The notes beneath the pieces were generated by a model. It worked only from the letters and a program-made list of their open reading frames with translations. It was not told where the DNA came from and did no database searches. Positions 1-8,002 of a stretch of DNA of 64,000 bases are shown here, piece by piece. The DNA comes from Arthrobacter sp. FB24 (GTDB lineage Bacteria > Actinomycetota > Actinomycetes > Actinomycetales > Micrococcaceae): positions 3,658,001 through 3,722,000 of the forward strand of contig NC_008541.1 of NCBI RefSeq assembly GCF_000196235.1, in the 5' to 3' direction. Within the stretch, counting starts at the first letter, position 1. Every line of letters begins with the position of its first letter. The position numbers and the translations under genes were made by a program.

Positions 1-116
1 TCGGCACCATCAACTCGATCGTCGAATGGTACAAGCCGGGCGGCTCGCTGTCGCCTGAAAAGCTGGCCGACGACGTCATCACAATGGCTTTCAAAGGGCT
101 CAACGCGACACCCTAG
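1..116 (+). CDS. TetR-family regulator, C-terminal end (partial)
   Basis: Only the last 37 codons are present, read from base 3 to the TAG at 114-116; the start lies outside the window. The peptide contains VEWYKPGGSLSPEKLADDV, which resembles the last helices of TetR regulators of the FadR/KstR/PaaR kind (W-Y-x-P-G-G-x-x-S-x-x-x-x-A). Ligand and targets cannot be read from this fragment. Two copies of a TetR-type operator occur further on in front of phenylacetate genes (5721 and 18164), so this could be their regulator, but that is inference from proximity only. Confidence 0.6.
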   Translation, partial: GTINSIVEWYKPGGSLSPEKLADDVITMAFKGLNATP

Positions 117-206
117 GTCTGTTCCTCCCCATGGTCTCCGTCCGGCCGCCGAACAGCTGCCGGGGCGGTCATTGACGGCGGGAAAAGTGGCGTTCACCCT
201 GTAGTC

Positions 207-1058
207 ATGGCCACGAAGTTATCAGACGTCATCTTCGGCGCGTTCCCGGATTTGCGCTACCAGCCCACCCCGAAACGGGTCCGTGCCTTGGCGGGCGGGA
301 ACGCCGTCGTCGACACGAACTACGCACTCCTGGTGTGGGAGCCCAAACGCATCACCCCCGTCTTCGCCGTCCCCGAAGTGGACCTGCGGGCAGAGCTGGC
401 GCAGCCCGCGCAGGTGCCCGGCGACACCCCGGAATACGGGGTACAAATCATGCTGGACGCGCCGCCGTCGCTGGATCCGCGCACCGGTTTCGGCCGGCAC
501 ACAGCGGCCGGGGAGGAGTTCGACGTCGTGACTTCCGACGCGAGGCTGCCCCGCGCCGCCTTCCGGCCGGCTGATCCGGACCTCGCCGGGCACGTGGTGC
601 TGGACTTCAACGCCTTCGACTGGCTCGAGGACGACGAGGAGATCATCGGCCATCCCCGCGATCCGTTTCACCGCGTGGACATCCGGGCGTCGTCACTCAC
701 CGTTGAGATAAGGCTCGACGACGTCACGCTGGCCGCCACGAACGCTGCGCAGCTGCTGTACGAGACCATGCTGCCGGTGCGCTACTACATCCCTCCGGCG
801 GACGTGCGACTGGACCTCATGGAGGCCAGCGACAAGAAGACGGTGTGCCCCTACAAGGGCACGGCAAGCTACCTGAGCTACCCGCCTGCCGAAAACGGCC
901 GGAACGTCGCGTGGATGTACGACCAGCGCTTCCGCGACGCCGCGCAAATCCACGGGCTGGTGTGCTTCTTCAACGAACGCGTGGACATCACCGTGGACGG
1001 CGTCCGGCAGGAGCGGCCGGTCACGCCGTGGTCCACGACGCCGGCCGGGTCACCCTGA
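207..1058 (+). CDS. DUF427 domain-containing protein (two copies)
   Basis: A 283-residue cytoplasmic protein of the DUF427 family. The C-terminal half has the family's best conserved segments: YYIPPADVRLDLMEASDKKT, then CPYKGTASYLSY and GLVCFFNERVDITVDG. The N-terminal half looks like a second, more diverged copy, the two-domain form common in actinobacteria. Biochemical function is unknown. The ATG at 207 follows no strong Shine-Dalgarno. The TGA at 1056-1058 overlaps the end of the next, convergent gene by nine bases, so the two 3' ends are interlocked. Confidence 0.85.
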   Translation: MATKLSDVIFGAFPDLRYQPTPKRVRALAGGNAVVDTNYALLVWEPKRITPVFAVPEVDLRAELAQPAQVPGDTPEYGVQIMLDAPPSLDPRTGFGRHTAAGEEFDVVTSDARLPRAAFRPADPDLAGHVVLDFNAFDWLEDDEEIIGHPRDPFHRVDIRASSLTVEIRLDDVTLAATNAAQLLYETMLPVRYYIPPADVRLDLMEASDKKTVCPYKGTASYLSYPPAENGRNVAWMYDQRFRDAAQIHGLVCFFNERVDITVDGVRQERPVTPWSTTPAGSP

Positions 1059-1421
1059 CGAGTGCAGGGCGGTGTACCAGCCCGCGTAGGCCAACACGGC
1101 GGAGAGCAGGACGGCGGCCAGCCCCAGCAGGATCGCGTGGTCCTTCCTAAAGAGCAGAGCCACCAGGTTGACCACCAGGACGCCTGCCACCACCAGGGCC
1201 TGGAAGAGGCTATTCGCAGCAATCACCCGGGGCGACTCGAACATGCCGCCCGCACCAACCAGAAACGAGATGAGGAACCAGGACGGCAGGACCCATGCCG
1301 GGAAAGCCAGCATGACGAGGTCCAGGATCCCCGCCACCTTGCCGATCCTGGTCCGCGGCAGCCACTGAAACCCGCGGCGGAGCGGAACCGGGGGCGGTTG
1401 CCCTGGCTGCGGGTCAGTCAT
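1050..1421 (-). CDS. Small four-helix membrane protein, unknown function
   Basis: A 123-residue protein with a proline-rich cytoplasmic N-terminus (about residues 1-25) and four hydrophobic stretches at roughly 30-55, 65-85, 86-100 and 100-118. I recognise no family motif. GAGGTGC is a good Shine-Dalgarno eight bases before the ATG. The gene converges on the DUF427 gene with a nine-base overlap. Confidence 0.6.
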   Translation of the reverse strand: MTDPQPGQPPPVPLRRGFQWLPRTRIGKVAGILDLVMLAFPAWVLPSWFLISFLVGAGGMFESPRVIAANSLFQALVVAGVLVVNLVALLFRKDHAILLGLAAVLLSAVLAYAGWYTALHSSG

Positions 1422-1476
1422 GGTGCTGCACCTCGCGTCGGTTGAAAAGGGGCGGCTGAAAGGGAGAGTTAACGGA

Positions 1477-1507
1477 GAACAGCGCCCCGACGGGCGGGGC
1501 GCTGTTC
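1477..1507 (-). terminator. Hairpin after the VOC gene
   Basis: Perfect 12-bp stem GAACAGCGCCCC / GGGGCGCTGTTC with a seven-base loop, 27 bases past the stop of the minus-strand VOC gene. No clear U-tract follows, so it may be a weak or Rho-assisted terminator. Confidence 0.6.
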
Positions 1508-1534
1508 CTCAGGCAGGGTGCCAGGAGCTGCGGG

Positions 1535-1942
1535 TCAAAGCTGGTAATCCGCCATCGTGCTGATGTTCTCGTGCACGCAGAGGATGTTGTGCTCGGAGTC
1601 CATGAACCAGGCGCACTTCTCGGATTCAGTTGTACAAATGTGGTTTTCGGTCTTGAGATCCGGGAGATCGTAGTCCTGGAATGCGACGCCCTTGGCTTCC
1701 ATTTCCCTGACCGTGCGTTCGATCTCGCTGACTTCGAAACTCAGGGTGGTGTGCTCTGAATGCTTACCATCCTTGACCGGCATCAGCTGCAGCATCGGGC
1801 CGCCCTCCGAGCCGAACAATTCGCTTCCGTCATCTGCCACGCCCCGGTGCGGGAGCCCCAAAGTGTCCGCATAAAAATGCCGGGCACGCTCTACATCATC
1901 GACTGGCAGGACTGTTGTGGCTTTGTTGAGAACTAGGGACAT
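1535..1942 (-). CDS. VOC-superfamily (glyoxalase-like) protein
   Basis: A 135-residue vicinal-oxygen-chelate protein. The opening TTVLPVDDVERARHFYADTL is the typical first beta-alpha unit, followed by LGL, GPMLQLMPV and a second beta-alpha repeat ending WFMDSEHNILCVHE, where the Glu is a usual metal ligand. Size and repeats fit a single-domain glyoxalase/bleomycin-resistance relative; substrate is unknown. Start chosen by the strong GGAGGTGG ribosome-binding site just upstream. Single-gene transcript ended by the hairpin at 1477-1507. Confidence 0.85.
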   Translation of the reverse strand: MSLVLNKATTVLPVDDVERARHFYADTLGLPHRGVADDGSELFGSEGGPMLQLMPVKDGKHSEHTTLSFEVSEIERTVREMEAKGVAFQDYDLPDLKTENHICTTESEKCAWFMDSEHNILCVHENISTMADYQL

Positions 1943-2001
1943 TTCGCCACCTCCTACGCTGAAAATTTTACGCCGGGGCGGCCCGGAAAGATCTTACGAA
2001 A

Positions 2002-2090
2002 CCCTCTCTCACTTCTGCCCCCAAAACACCCAACCCTCTCTCACATCCGCCCCCAAAACACCCAACCCTCTCTCACATCCGCCCCCCATC
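2002..2090. repeat. 32-bp tandem repeat, three units (CTCTCTCAC type)
   Basis: CTCTCTCAC begins at 2004, 2036 and 2068, exactly 32 bases apart. The units are nearly identical apart from a few substitutions in the first. The block lies between the VOC gene and the Zur promoter. A block with the same 32-base period but reversed orientation (GTGAGAGAG) lies at 3461-3533 on the other side of the zinc locus. Confidence 0.85.
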
Positions 2091-2129
2091 TGCTGAACGC
2101 GATCGCGGACGTCAGGATTTTGACGCCCT

Positions 2130-2157
2130 TTGCAAATGAGAATGATTCTCATATACT
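2130..2157 (+). promoter_or_regulatory. Zur-regulated promoter (Zur box inside the spacer)
   Basis: ATGAGAATGATTCTCAT at 2136-2152 is a perfect palindrome around a central G and matches Zur/Fur-type boxes of actinobacteria. It fills the spacer between a candidate -35 TTGCAA (2130-2135) and -10 TATACT (2152-2157), so a bound repressor would block RNA polymerase. The -10 ends eight bases before the ATG at 2166, giving a leaderless or nearly leaderless mRNA. Zur rather than Fur is inferred from the zinc-free ribosomal protein gene downstream. Confidence 0.85.
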
Positions 2158-2165
2158 CTCGAATC

Positions 2166-3304
2166 ATGAATGTGACAGTTGTAAGTTCCCTGGATGGCTT
2201 CTGCCGGCAACAGGCCTGCGCAGCCCTGGCCGCGGATTCGCCCGGCGCCCTAGTTGTATTCCACGACCTGCTCGAAGACGGGTTGGTCATTCGCCGGATC
2301 TTCAGGGATGGCACACGGATTGACCGTGACGAATCGCTACTGGAGCACGGCTGCCTCAGCTGCACCGTGCGCCTGCATGTTGTGCCCACCGTGGGCGGTC
2401 TGTTGGAGGAGGGCTCCCACATTATTCTGGGCCTGCCGCCCGCCGTGGCGTCTGCGACGGCCGTGGACGCACTGTTGAAAGGCCTCGGGGCATCAGTCAC
2501 AGTCGATTCGGCAGTGCTTGCCTGCGCTCCCGATGCAGTGGAGGACCAGATCTGGGACCACCACACCTTGTTCGAGTCCGGTTTCACTCCGGTTGCGAGC
2601 GATGACCGGACGCCGGGGGAATTCCTGGTCGGGGAACTCGCGTTCAGCGACACGGTCCTGCTGGCCGACCCCGCCCTGGTGCCAGTGGATCCCGGTGCCC
2701 GGGAACGTGGCATGCAGCTCATCCGGGAATTGGCCCCCCACGCGAGGGTGACCACTGGCGACGGCGGCGTCCGGCCGGGACGGCATGACCCTTCGGAGGC
2801 AACGGCCAGGACCAGACCCGGCTCAGTGCGGTACCCGCGCAGTCTTGCACACCGTTCAGCACTGTGGTGCAGCGGATAGAGCGGCCCCTTCATCCTGAGC
2901 GCTTCCGGCACGCCCTGGCGGCGCTTGCGGAGGGATGCTGCTGGCTCCGTGGGCGGCTCTGGATGGCATCAGCTCCCGATTGCCGGATCGCCATCGAGGG
3001 TATCGGCCCGCGCGTGTGGCTTGAAAACACTGGACCCTGGCAGGCCGGCCGGGCATCCCGCCCGTCCATGCCTCCGGAGGCCGGCCCCGACTCCGCACTC
3101 GACTGGCACCCGGACTTCGGCGACCGCGGGACCGTCCTGGCCGTCACGGGCGACGAGGCCGACGCCGCAGAGGTCGCCGCGTTGCTTACGGCGTGTGAGC
3201 TGTCAGAGACGGAAATGTTCTCGGGCACAGCCTCATTCCCTGCATTCCCTGATCCATTCGGCCTTAACCACCCAACCGAAACATCGCAAAGGAGCACATC
3301 ATGA
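2166..3304 (+). pseudogene. CobW/MRF-like zinc-starvation protein, frameshifted
   Basis: Two overlapping frames together make one CobW-family protein. The first (2166-2879) carries the N-terminal fold with GCLSCTVR, the cysteine motif of the family, but no visible P-loop, as in the mycobacterial ribosome hibernation recruitment factor MRF. It then loses homology and stops. The second frame, open through 2864-3304, has the CobW C-terminal domain (FSTVVQRIERPLHPERF, RGRLWMAS, WLENTGPW). The switch falls near 2846-2853 and needs a -1 shift, best explained by one deleted base (or a sequencing error). The second frame ends in an ATGA overlap with rpmJ, so the operon layout is intact. If the halves are separate products, GTG 2864 could start the second. 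MRF proteins recruit a hibernation factor to ribosomes under low zinc; that role is known for mycobacteria and inferred here. Confidence 0.75.
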
Positions 3305-3423
3305 AAGTTCGGAACTCGCTGCGGGCACTGAAGAAAATACCTGGAGCCCAGATTGTCCGCCGTCGCGGCCGCACCTTCGTTATCAATAAGAAGAACCCTC
3401 GAATGAAGGCCCGCCAAGGCTGA
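3301..3423 (+). CDS. rpmJ: Zinc-independent ribosomal protein bL36 (C-minus paralogue)
   Basis: A 40-residue basic protein starting [20 protein letters not shown] and ending NPRMKARQG, clearly ribosomal protein bL36. It has no cysteine or histidine, whereas the standard protein binds zinc with three Cys and one His. It therefore belongs to the Zur-controlled zinc-free paralogues (YkgO type) that replace the zinc form when zinc is scarce and release zinc for reuse. AAGGAG lies six bases before the ATG, which overlaps the preceding stop as ATGA, indicating translational coupling under the Zur promoter at 2130. Confidence 0.95.
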   Translation: MKVRNSLRALKKIPGAQIVRRRGRTFVINKKNPRMKARQG

Positions 3424-3436
3424 ACTTCAGCCAAAA

Positions 3437-3477
3437 CCCCAACGCTCTCTCACCCGGATGGTGAGAGAGCATTGGGG
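3437..3477. terminator. Long hairpin after rpmJ
   Basis: A 17-base stem with one mismatch: CCCCAACGCTCTCTCAC pairs with GTGAGAGAGCATTGGGG around a seven-base loop, 13 bases after the rpmJ stop, followed by AAAA. Its right arm is the first unit of the 32-bp repeat array, so the terminator appears to be built from repeat units in opposite orientations. It can serve both the zinc operon and the convergent paaZ gene. Confidence 0.8.
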
Positions 3478-3533
3478 AAAAGCCCGCCACAAGTGAGAGA
3501 GCCTTGGGGAAAAGCCCGCCACAAGTGAGAGAG
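3461..3533. repeat. 32-bp tandem repeat (GTGAGAGAG type)
   Basis: GTGAGAGAG begins at 3461, 3493 and 3525, with a period of exactly 32 bases; the first two full units differ at one position. Same period and core as the block at 2002-2090 but inverted, so the pair brackets the zinc-starvation locus. Confidence 0.85.
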
Positions 3534-3560
3534 CGTCCCAGGGGTTGTGTTGTCTCCGGG

Positions 3561-5672
3561 TTACTTCTCGACGAGGGTGAGGACGTCGTAGGTGGCTACG
3601 ATTTCGTCGTTCTGGTTGGTCAGGACCGCATCCCAGGCCACTTCGCCGTACTCGTCGGTCTCGCGCGGGGTGATCTTCTTGGCGGTCAGGGTGACGCGGA
3701 TGGAATCGCCCGCCGCCACCGGGGTGATGAAACGCAGGCTCTCCAGGCCGTAATTGGCCAGCACAGGGCCCGGGGCAGGCTCCACGAACAGCCCGGCGCC
3801 CCACGCCAGCAGCAGGTAGCCGTGCGCCACAATGCCCGGGAAGAACGGATTGGCCTCCGCAGCCTCCTGGTTGGTGTGGGCGTAGAACGTGTCGCCCGTG
3901 GAGTTGGCGAACTTGGTGATCTCGTCCAGGCTCACTTCGCGCAGCTCGGAGCGGATCGCGTCGCCAATGTGCAGCGTGCTCAGGTGCTTCCGGAACGGGT
4001 GCTGGCCTTCGGTCTCGAGCGTGAAGTTACGGTCGGCCCCCGTGTGCCAGATGCCTGTGACGGCGGTGAGCATGTTGGGCGAACCCTGGATGGCGGTGCG
4101 CTGCATGTGGTGCATCACCGAACGGATGCCGCCCAGTTCTTCACCGCCGCCGGCACGTCCCGGGCCGCCGTGGACCAGGTGCGGCACCGGCGAACCGTGA
4201 CCGGTGGAGCTGCGGGCGTCCTCGCGGTTGAGCATCAGGACGCGGCCGTGGTGCGCGGCGATCCCGGTGACCAGCTCGCGGGCAACCTCGGGATCGTTGG
4301 TGCACACCGAAGCCACCAGAGAGCCGCCACCACGGGCGGCCAGGCGCACGGCGTCGGCCAGGTCGGTGTAGCCAATCACGGAGGACACCGGGCCGAAGGC
4401 TTCCAGGGAGTGGACTTCCTCGGCTTCGGCGTCCGCCCAGCTGAGCAGCACCGGGGACATGAAGGCACCGTCTTCGACGACGTCAACTCCCCCGTCCGCC
4501 TTGGTCACCCTGGGCGAATCGAGCGTGCCGTACGCAAGCTCGCCGCCGGCGTCGAGCATTGACTGAACAGCGGCGCGGACATCGGCCAGCTGCTCAAGGG
4601 AAGCGAGCGCACCCATGGTGACGCCCTCGGCACGGGGATCACCCAGCACCACGCGTTCCTCGATGCGGGCACCCACGGCGGCAACGACGTCGGACACCAT
4701 GCTTTGTGGCACGATGGTGCGCCGGATGGAGGTGCACTTCTGGCCGGCCTTGACGGTCATTTCGGTGACCACGGACTTGATGAAAGCGTCGAACTCCGGG
4801 GTGCCCTTGACCGCGTCCGGGCCCAGGATGGCGGCGTTGAGCGAATCCGTCTCCGACGTGAAGCGGACGCCGCCCTTGACCACATTCGGGTGCGACTTCA
4901 GTGAATTGGCCGTGGAGGCCGAGCCGGTGAAGGACACCAGGTCGCGGTAATCGAGGTTGTCCAGGATGGTGCGGGCCGAGCCGGAGATGAGCTGCAGCGA
5001 GCCCTTGGGCAGGATGTTGGACTCGATCATGGCCTTGACCACGGCCGCCGCCACGTAGCCCGTGGGAGTTGCGGGCTTGACGATGGTGGGAACACCGGCG
5101 ATGAAGGCGGGCGCAAACTTCTCCAGCATGCCCCACACCGGGAAGTTGAAGGCGTTGATCTGCACGGCGACGCCCGGGATGCGGGTGTAGATGTGCTCGC
5201 CGGCGAAGGAACCGTCGCGGGACAGCACCTCCATGGGGCCGTCCACCACCACCTGCGAGTTGGGCAGCTCGCGGCGGCCCTTGGAGCCGAAGGTGAAGAG
5301 CACGCCGATTCCGCCGTCGATGTCCACCATGGAATCGATCTTGGTGGCGCCGGTCTGGGCGGACAGCTCATAGAAGTGCTCGCGGCGGGCGTTGAGGTAC
5401 TGCGCCAGTTCCTTGAGCTTGAGGGCGCGCTGGTGGAAAGTCAGCGTGCCGAGTTCCTTCTGGCCGGTGGTGCGTCCGTAATCCACGACGTCGGCAAGGT
5501 CCAGTCCCTCGGTGCTCACCTTGGCGAGGAGCTCGCCGGTGCTGGCGTCCAGGACGGGGACGGCGGAAGCCGTCGCTCCGGCGTCGGGCGTCCACCAGGC
5601 GTCCCGGACAAAACTGGGAACAGTCTCCACAGTGTCCAGCGAGGATTTCGGAGCAGTTGCAGTGGTGGTCAT
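3561..5672 (-). CDS. paaZ: PaaZ, ring-opening hydrolase/aldehyde dehydrogenase
   Basis: A 703-residue bifunctional enzyme of phenylacetate catabolism. It opens the oxepin-CoA ring (C-terminal enoyl-CoA hydratase domain, about 545-700) and oxidises the resulting semialdehyde (N-terminal aldehyde dehydrogenase, about 20-525). Aldehyde dehydrogenase residues visible: Asn176 in NAFNFPVW, Glu274 in FTSETDS, catalytic Cys313 in AGQKCTS. The MaoC-type hydratase pair is Asp594 and His599 in GDTFYAHT, with the same spacing as in E. coli PaaZ. The full length fits the family. It is divergent from paaI across a TetR-type operator. The ring epoxidase and ligase genes are not in the window. Confidence 0.95.
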   Translation of the reverse strand: MTTTATAPKSSLDTVETVPSFVRDAWWTPDAGATASAVPVLDASTGELLAKVSTEGLDLADVVDYGRTTGQKELGTLTFHQRALKLKELAQYLNARREHFYELSAQTGATKIDSMVDIDGGIGVLFTFGSKGRRELPNSQVVVDGPMEVLSRDGSFAGEHIYTRIPGVAVQINAFNFPVWGMLEKFAPAFIAGVPTIVKPATPTGYVAAAVVKAMIESNILPKGSLQLISGSARTILDNLDYRDLVSFTGSASTANSLKSHPNVVKGGVRFTSETDSLNAAILGPDAVKGTPEFDAFIKSVVTEMTVKAGQKCTSIRRTIVPQSMVSDVVAAVGARIEERVVLGDPRAEGVTMGALASLEQLADVRAAVQSMLDAGGELAYGTLDSPRVTKADGGVDVVEDGAFMSPVLLSWADAEAEEVHSLEAFGPVSSVIGYTDLADAVRLAARGGGSLVASVCTNDPEVARELVTGIAAHHGRVLMLNREDARSSTGHGSPVPHLVHGGPGRAGGGEELGGIRSVMHHMQRTAIQGSPNMLTAVTGIWHTGADRNFTLETEGQHPFRKHLSTLHIGDAIRSELREVSLDEITKFANSTGDTFYAHTNQEAAEANPFFPGIVAHGYLLLAWGAGLFVEPAPGPVLANYGLESLRFITPVAAGDSIRVTLTAKKITPRETDEYGEVAWDAVLTNQNDEIVATYDVLTLVEK

Positions 5673-5720
5673 CGTTGACGGGTCCTTCCAGCGCGGGGCA
5701 AGATCATCACGGCCAGTGCA

Positions 5721-5743
5721 TTACTGACCGTCCGTTCGGTAAT
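5721..5743. promoter_or_regulatory. TetR-type (PaaR-like) operator between paaZ and paaI
   Basis: Imperfect inverted repeat with half-sites TTACTGACCGT and CCGTTCGGTAA in the divergent promoter region. Read on the minus strand it matches the element at 18164-18186 at 16 of 23 positions, including TTACCGA, CG and a terminal TAA. Two matching sites in front of two groups of phenylacetate-type genes point to one shared TetR regulator. Confidence 0.75.
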
Positions 5744-5850
5744 ATGTCTACAGTACATGAATGTGCCTTGCTGCACACTAGAGAAGCCGGACTGGTTCCA
5801 ATGCCGGTCCCGCCCAAGCAAGCCGTCCGCGGCACCCTAAGGAAAGAGAA

Positions 5851-6273
5851 GTGACCATGCAGCCCGAAACCGGCAGCGCCGAACTGTGGAAGATCACACT
5901 GGGGGAACTCGACGAGAAGATGGGCGTGAAGATCGTCGAGGAATCCGTGGAACGCGTTGTTGCCACGATGCCGGTGGAGGGCAACCGGCAGTCGTTCGGG
6001 CTGCTGCACGGCGGTGCCTCCTTGGCCGTGGGCGAGGCCGTGGGCTCCTGGGCCGCGGTGATCCACGCCAGCACCATGGGCAAGACCGCCGTGGGCGTGG
6101 ACGTCTCCGCCACCCACCACAAGTCGGCGCGCGAGGGCCAGATCACCATCACGGCCACACCCATCCACCTGGGCGGAACGCTGACCACGCACGAGGTCCT
6201 GCTCACCAACGAGGCCGGGCAGCGCCTGTGCACCCTCCGGATCACCAACCTCCTGATGGACCGGAAAAACTGA
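5851..6273 (+). CDS. paaI: PaaI-type hotdog-fold acyl-CoA thioesterase
   Basis: A 140-residue hotdog thioesterase. SFGLLHGGASLAVGEAVGS carries the HGG signature and the helix around which the fold is built; VGVDVSATHHKSAREG is the usual second signature. In phenylacetate pathways PaaI hydrolyses stalled hydroxyphenylacetyl-CoA and other dead-end thioesters; MenI-like activity is an alternative for this fold. The start is uncertain: GTG 5851 has AAGGA seven bases upstream, while ATG 5857 is two codons later. Divergent from paaZ and sharing its operator. Confidence 0.85.
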   Translation: MTMQPETGSAELWKITLGELDEKMGVKIVEESVERVVATMPVEGNRQSFGLLHGGASLAVGEAVGSWAAVIHASTMGKTAVGVDVSATHHKSAREGQITITATPIHLGGTLTTHEVLLTNEAGQRLCTLRITNLLMDRKN

Positions 6274-6380
6274 CGCCAAAAAAGATCCATGAGTTTGCAT
6301 CCAAAGAGGACGTCCCGCAGGTAGTAAGGGCGTAAGCACAAACACAGCCCGTTACCGGGCGTCCCTCTGAGGAGTTTGAA

Positions 6381-7088
6381 ATGCGCAAAACAACGTATGC
6401 CGCCGGAGCACTGTCGCTCGCGGCCGCACTGGCCTTCGCAACCCCGGCACAGGCCGGCGGCTGGCACCACGACGACGACCCTGCCAAGCTCTCGGTCCTG
6501 CACGGCGTGCCCGGCCTGACCGTGGACGTATGGGTGGATGGCAAGCTCACCCTGGATGATTTCACTCCCGGAACCCTGGCCGGCCCGCTGGAGCTGGATG
6601 CCGGCGACTACGAAATCGCCATCACCGCCTGGAACGCCACCAGCGCCGACAACCCGGTGATCGGTCCGGTGACCGTGGATCTGGAGGAAGGCGGCAACTA
6701 CACCGCGGTGGCCCACCTCGACGCCGACGGCGCCCCCACGGCCACGCTCTTCACCAACGACACCAAAGCTCCCCGCAACGACAAGAAGGGCAAGCTGACG
6801 GTCAGGCACGTAGCCGCGGCTCCCGCCGTCGACGTCCTGGCCGGCGGATCGGCAGTGATCGAGGGACTCAGCAATCCGGACGAGGCAACCCTGAAGCTCA
6901 AGGCCGGAACCATCTCGGCGTCCGTGGCCGCGGCCGGGACCACCGATCCCGTGATCGGGCCGGCTGACATCACCGTCGAGGGTGGCAAGAACACGATCGT
7001 CTACGCCTGGGGAAGCCTGGCCGACGGTACCCTGGGCGTGGCCGTCCAGGTTGTTGACTCCGAGGACCGGTGGCACGGCCGTCGCTGA
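6381..7088 (+). CDS. Secreted DUF4397 domain protein
   Basis: A 235-residue exported protein. Residues 1-25 form a signal peptide (basic start, hydrophobic core, cut near AQA). The mature part has two DUF4397 beta-sandwich repeats, each with LSVLHGVPGLTVDVWVDG or LTVRHVAAAPAVDVLAGG, followed by a conserved NPVIGP / DPVIGP loop. DUF4397 proteins are cell-surface or secreted proteins of unknown function in actinobacteria. GAGGAG lies six bases before the ATG. Single gene ending at the hairpin at 7133. Confidence 0.9.
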   Translation: MRKTTYAAGALSLAAALAFATPAQAGGWHHDDDPAKLSVLHGVPGLTVDVWVDGKLTLDDFTPGTLAGPLELDAGDYEIAITAWNATSADNPVIGPVTVDLEEGGNYTAVAHLDADGAPTATLFTNDTKAPRNDKKGKLTVRHVAAAPAVDVLAGGSAVIEGLSNPDEATLKLKAGTISASVAAAGTTDPVIGPADITVEGGKNTIVYAWGSLADGTLGVAVQVVDSEDRWHGRR

Positions 7089-7132
7089 GGCGGCCCGCAG
7101 GAACGACGTGCGCCATCACTGATCGCCAATAC

Positions 7133-7163
7133 CGGCGGGGCCGCCTGACAGGCGGCCCCGCCG
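7133..7163. terminator. Bidirectional GC-rich hairpin
   Basis: Perfect 13-bp stem CGGCGGGGCCGCC / GGCGGCCCCGCCG with a five-base loop between the convergent DUF4397 and ferritin genes; weak T-run on the plus side (CGTTT). Confidence 0.8.
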
Positions 7164-7213
7164 TCGTTTCCACGCCGCGCCCGGCCGCGAACGCGACGTC
7201 CCGCCGTCGTGCT

Positions 7214-7804
7214 TCAGAGCGCCCCGCCCGCCGCTTCCGGCGTTCCGGAGTCGTGGCCTCCGCCGCCGTGACCCCCATGTCCGCCGCCATGGTGGCCGCC
7301 ATGACCGGCGCCGCCGCCGGCGTCACCCACCCGCTCGCGGGCCAGGAACATCTCGACGTCGAAGAGGTTGTCCGCCCGGCGCGCGACGTTCAGGAGGGTG
7401 GACATGGACGCGACTTCTTCCACCTGCTCCTTGAGGAACCAGAGCATGAACTGTTCGCCCAGGGGGTCGTTTTCGGCCCTCGCCGCGGCGAAGAGCTCCT
7501 TGATGCGGTCCGTGACCTCAATTTCCTGTGCCAGGGCCAGGACCAGGGGCTCCTCCGCCGAAGTGAAGTCGTTCCGGACCGGGTCGATGCCGGGAATCGA
7601 AATCCTGATGCCGCGGTCCAGGATGTACCGGACCATCATCATCGCGTGGTTCCGCTCCTCCAGCGACTGCCGGTAGAAGTGCTTGGCCAGCCTGGGCAAA
7701 TCCTGCCCGTCGAACCACGCCGCAATGGCGATGTACTGCTGGGATGCTGCGAATTCATTGCCCACCTGTTTGGCGAGCAGGTCATTGAATGTTGCGGTGC
7801 TCAT
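7214..7804 (-). CDS. BfrB-like ferritin with His/Gly-rich tail
   Basis: A 196-residue ferritin closely resembling mycobacterial BfrB: NEFAASQQYIAIAAWFDGQD, HFYRQSLEERNHAMMMV, IPGIDPVRNDF and GEQFMLWFLKEQVEEVA contain the expected Glu and His ferroxidase ligands. It forms a 24-subunit iron store that oxidises Fe(II) and protects against oxidative damage. After the four-helix body the last 30 or so residues are a Gly/His run (GHGGHHGGGHGGHGGGGHDS) not typical of the family, possibly a metal-gathering tail. The start is fixed at 7804 by GAGGAGAG upstream; a longer in-frame opening is not homologous. Confidence 0.93.
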   Translation of the reverse strand: MSTATFNDLLAKQVGNEFAASQQYIAIAAWFDGQDLPRLAKHFYRQSLEERNHAMMMVRYILDRGIRISIPGIDPVRNDFTSAEEPLVLALAQEIEVTDRIKELFAAARAENDPLGEQFMLWFLKEQVEEVASMSTLLNVARRADNLFDVEMFLARERVGDAGGGAGHGGHHGGGHGGHGGGGHDSGTPEAAGGAL

Positions 7805-8002
7805 GGGGCTCTCCTCGAGTCGGGGGTCAAGGCTGAGGACCTGCGGCACGGAGGCTCTGCGGGGCCCGGGGTTGCCGGAGGGCCTTCCTTGAGCTTGCTC
7901 CGCTGCGGAGTCGGCGGTCAAGGCCCCGTACTATGGCCTAGCGCCAGCGGGCACGGCATAATGTGGTTCCACAGGTCTCACTGCCGCTCGAAGGAGCCAT
8001 TG

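Noticed and set aside
2009..2911. Minus-strand 300-codon frame over the zinc locus
   Set aside because: Opposite to the CobW/MRF-like gene and running into the 32-bp repeats; product is Ser/Arg-rich without motifs.
2002..3533. 32-bp repeats as a CRISPR array
   Set aside because: Units follow one another without unique spacers and no cas gene is near.
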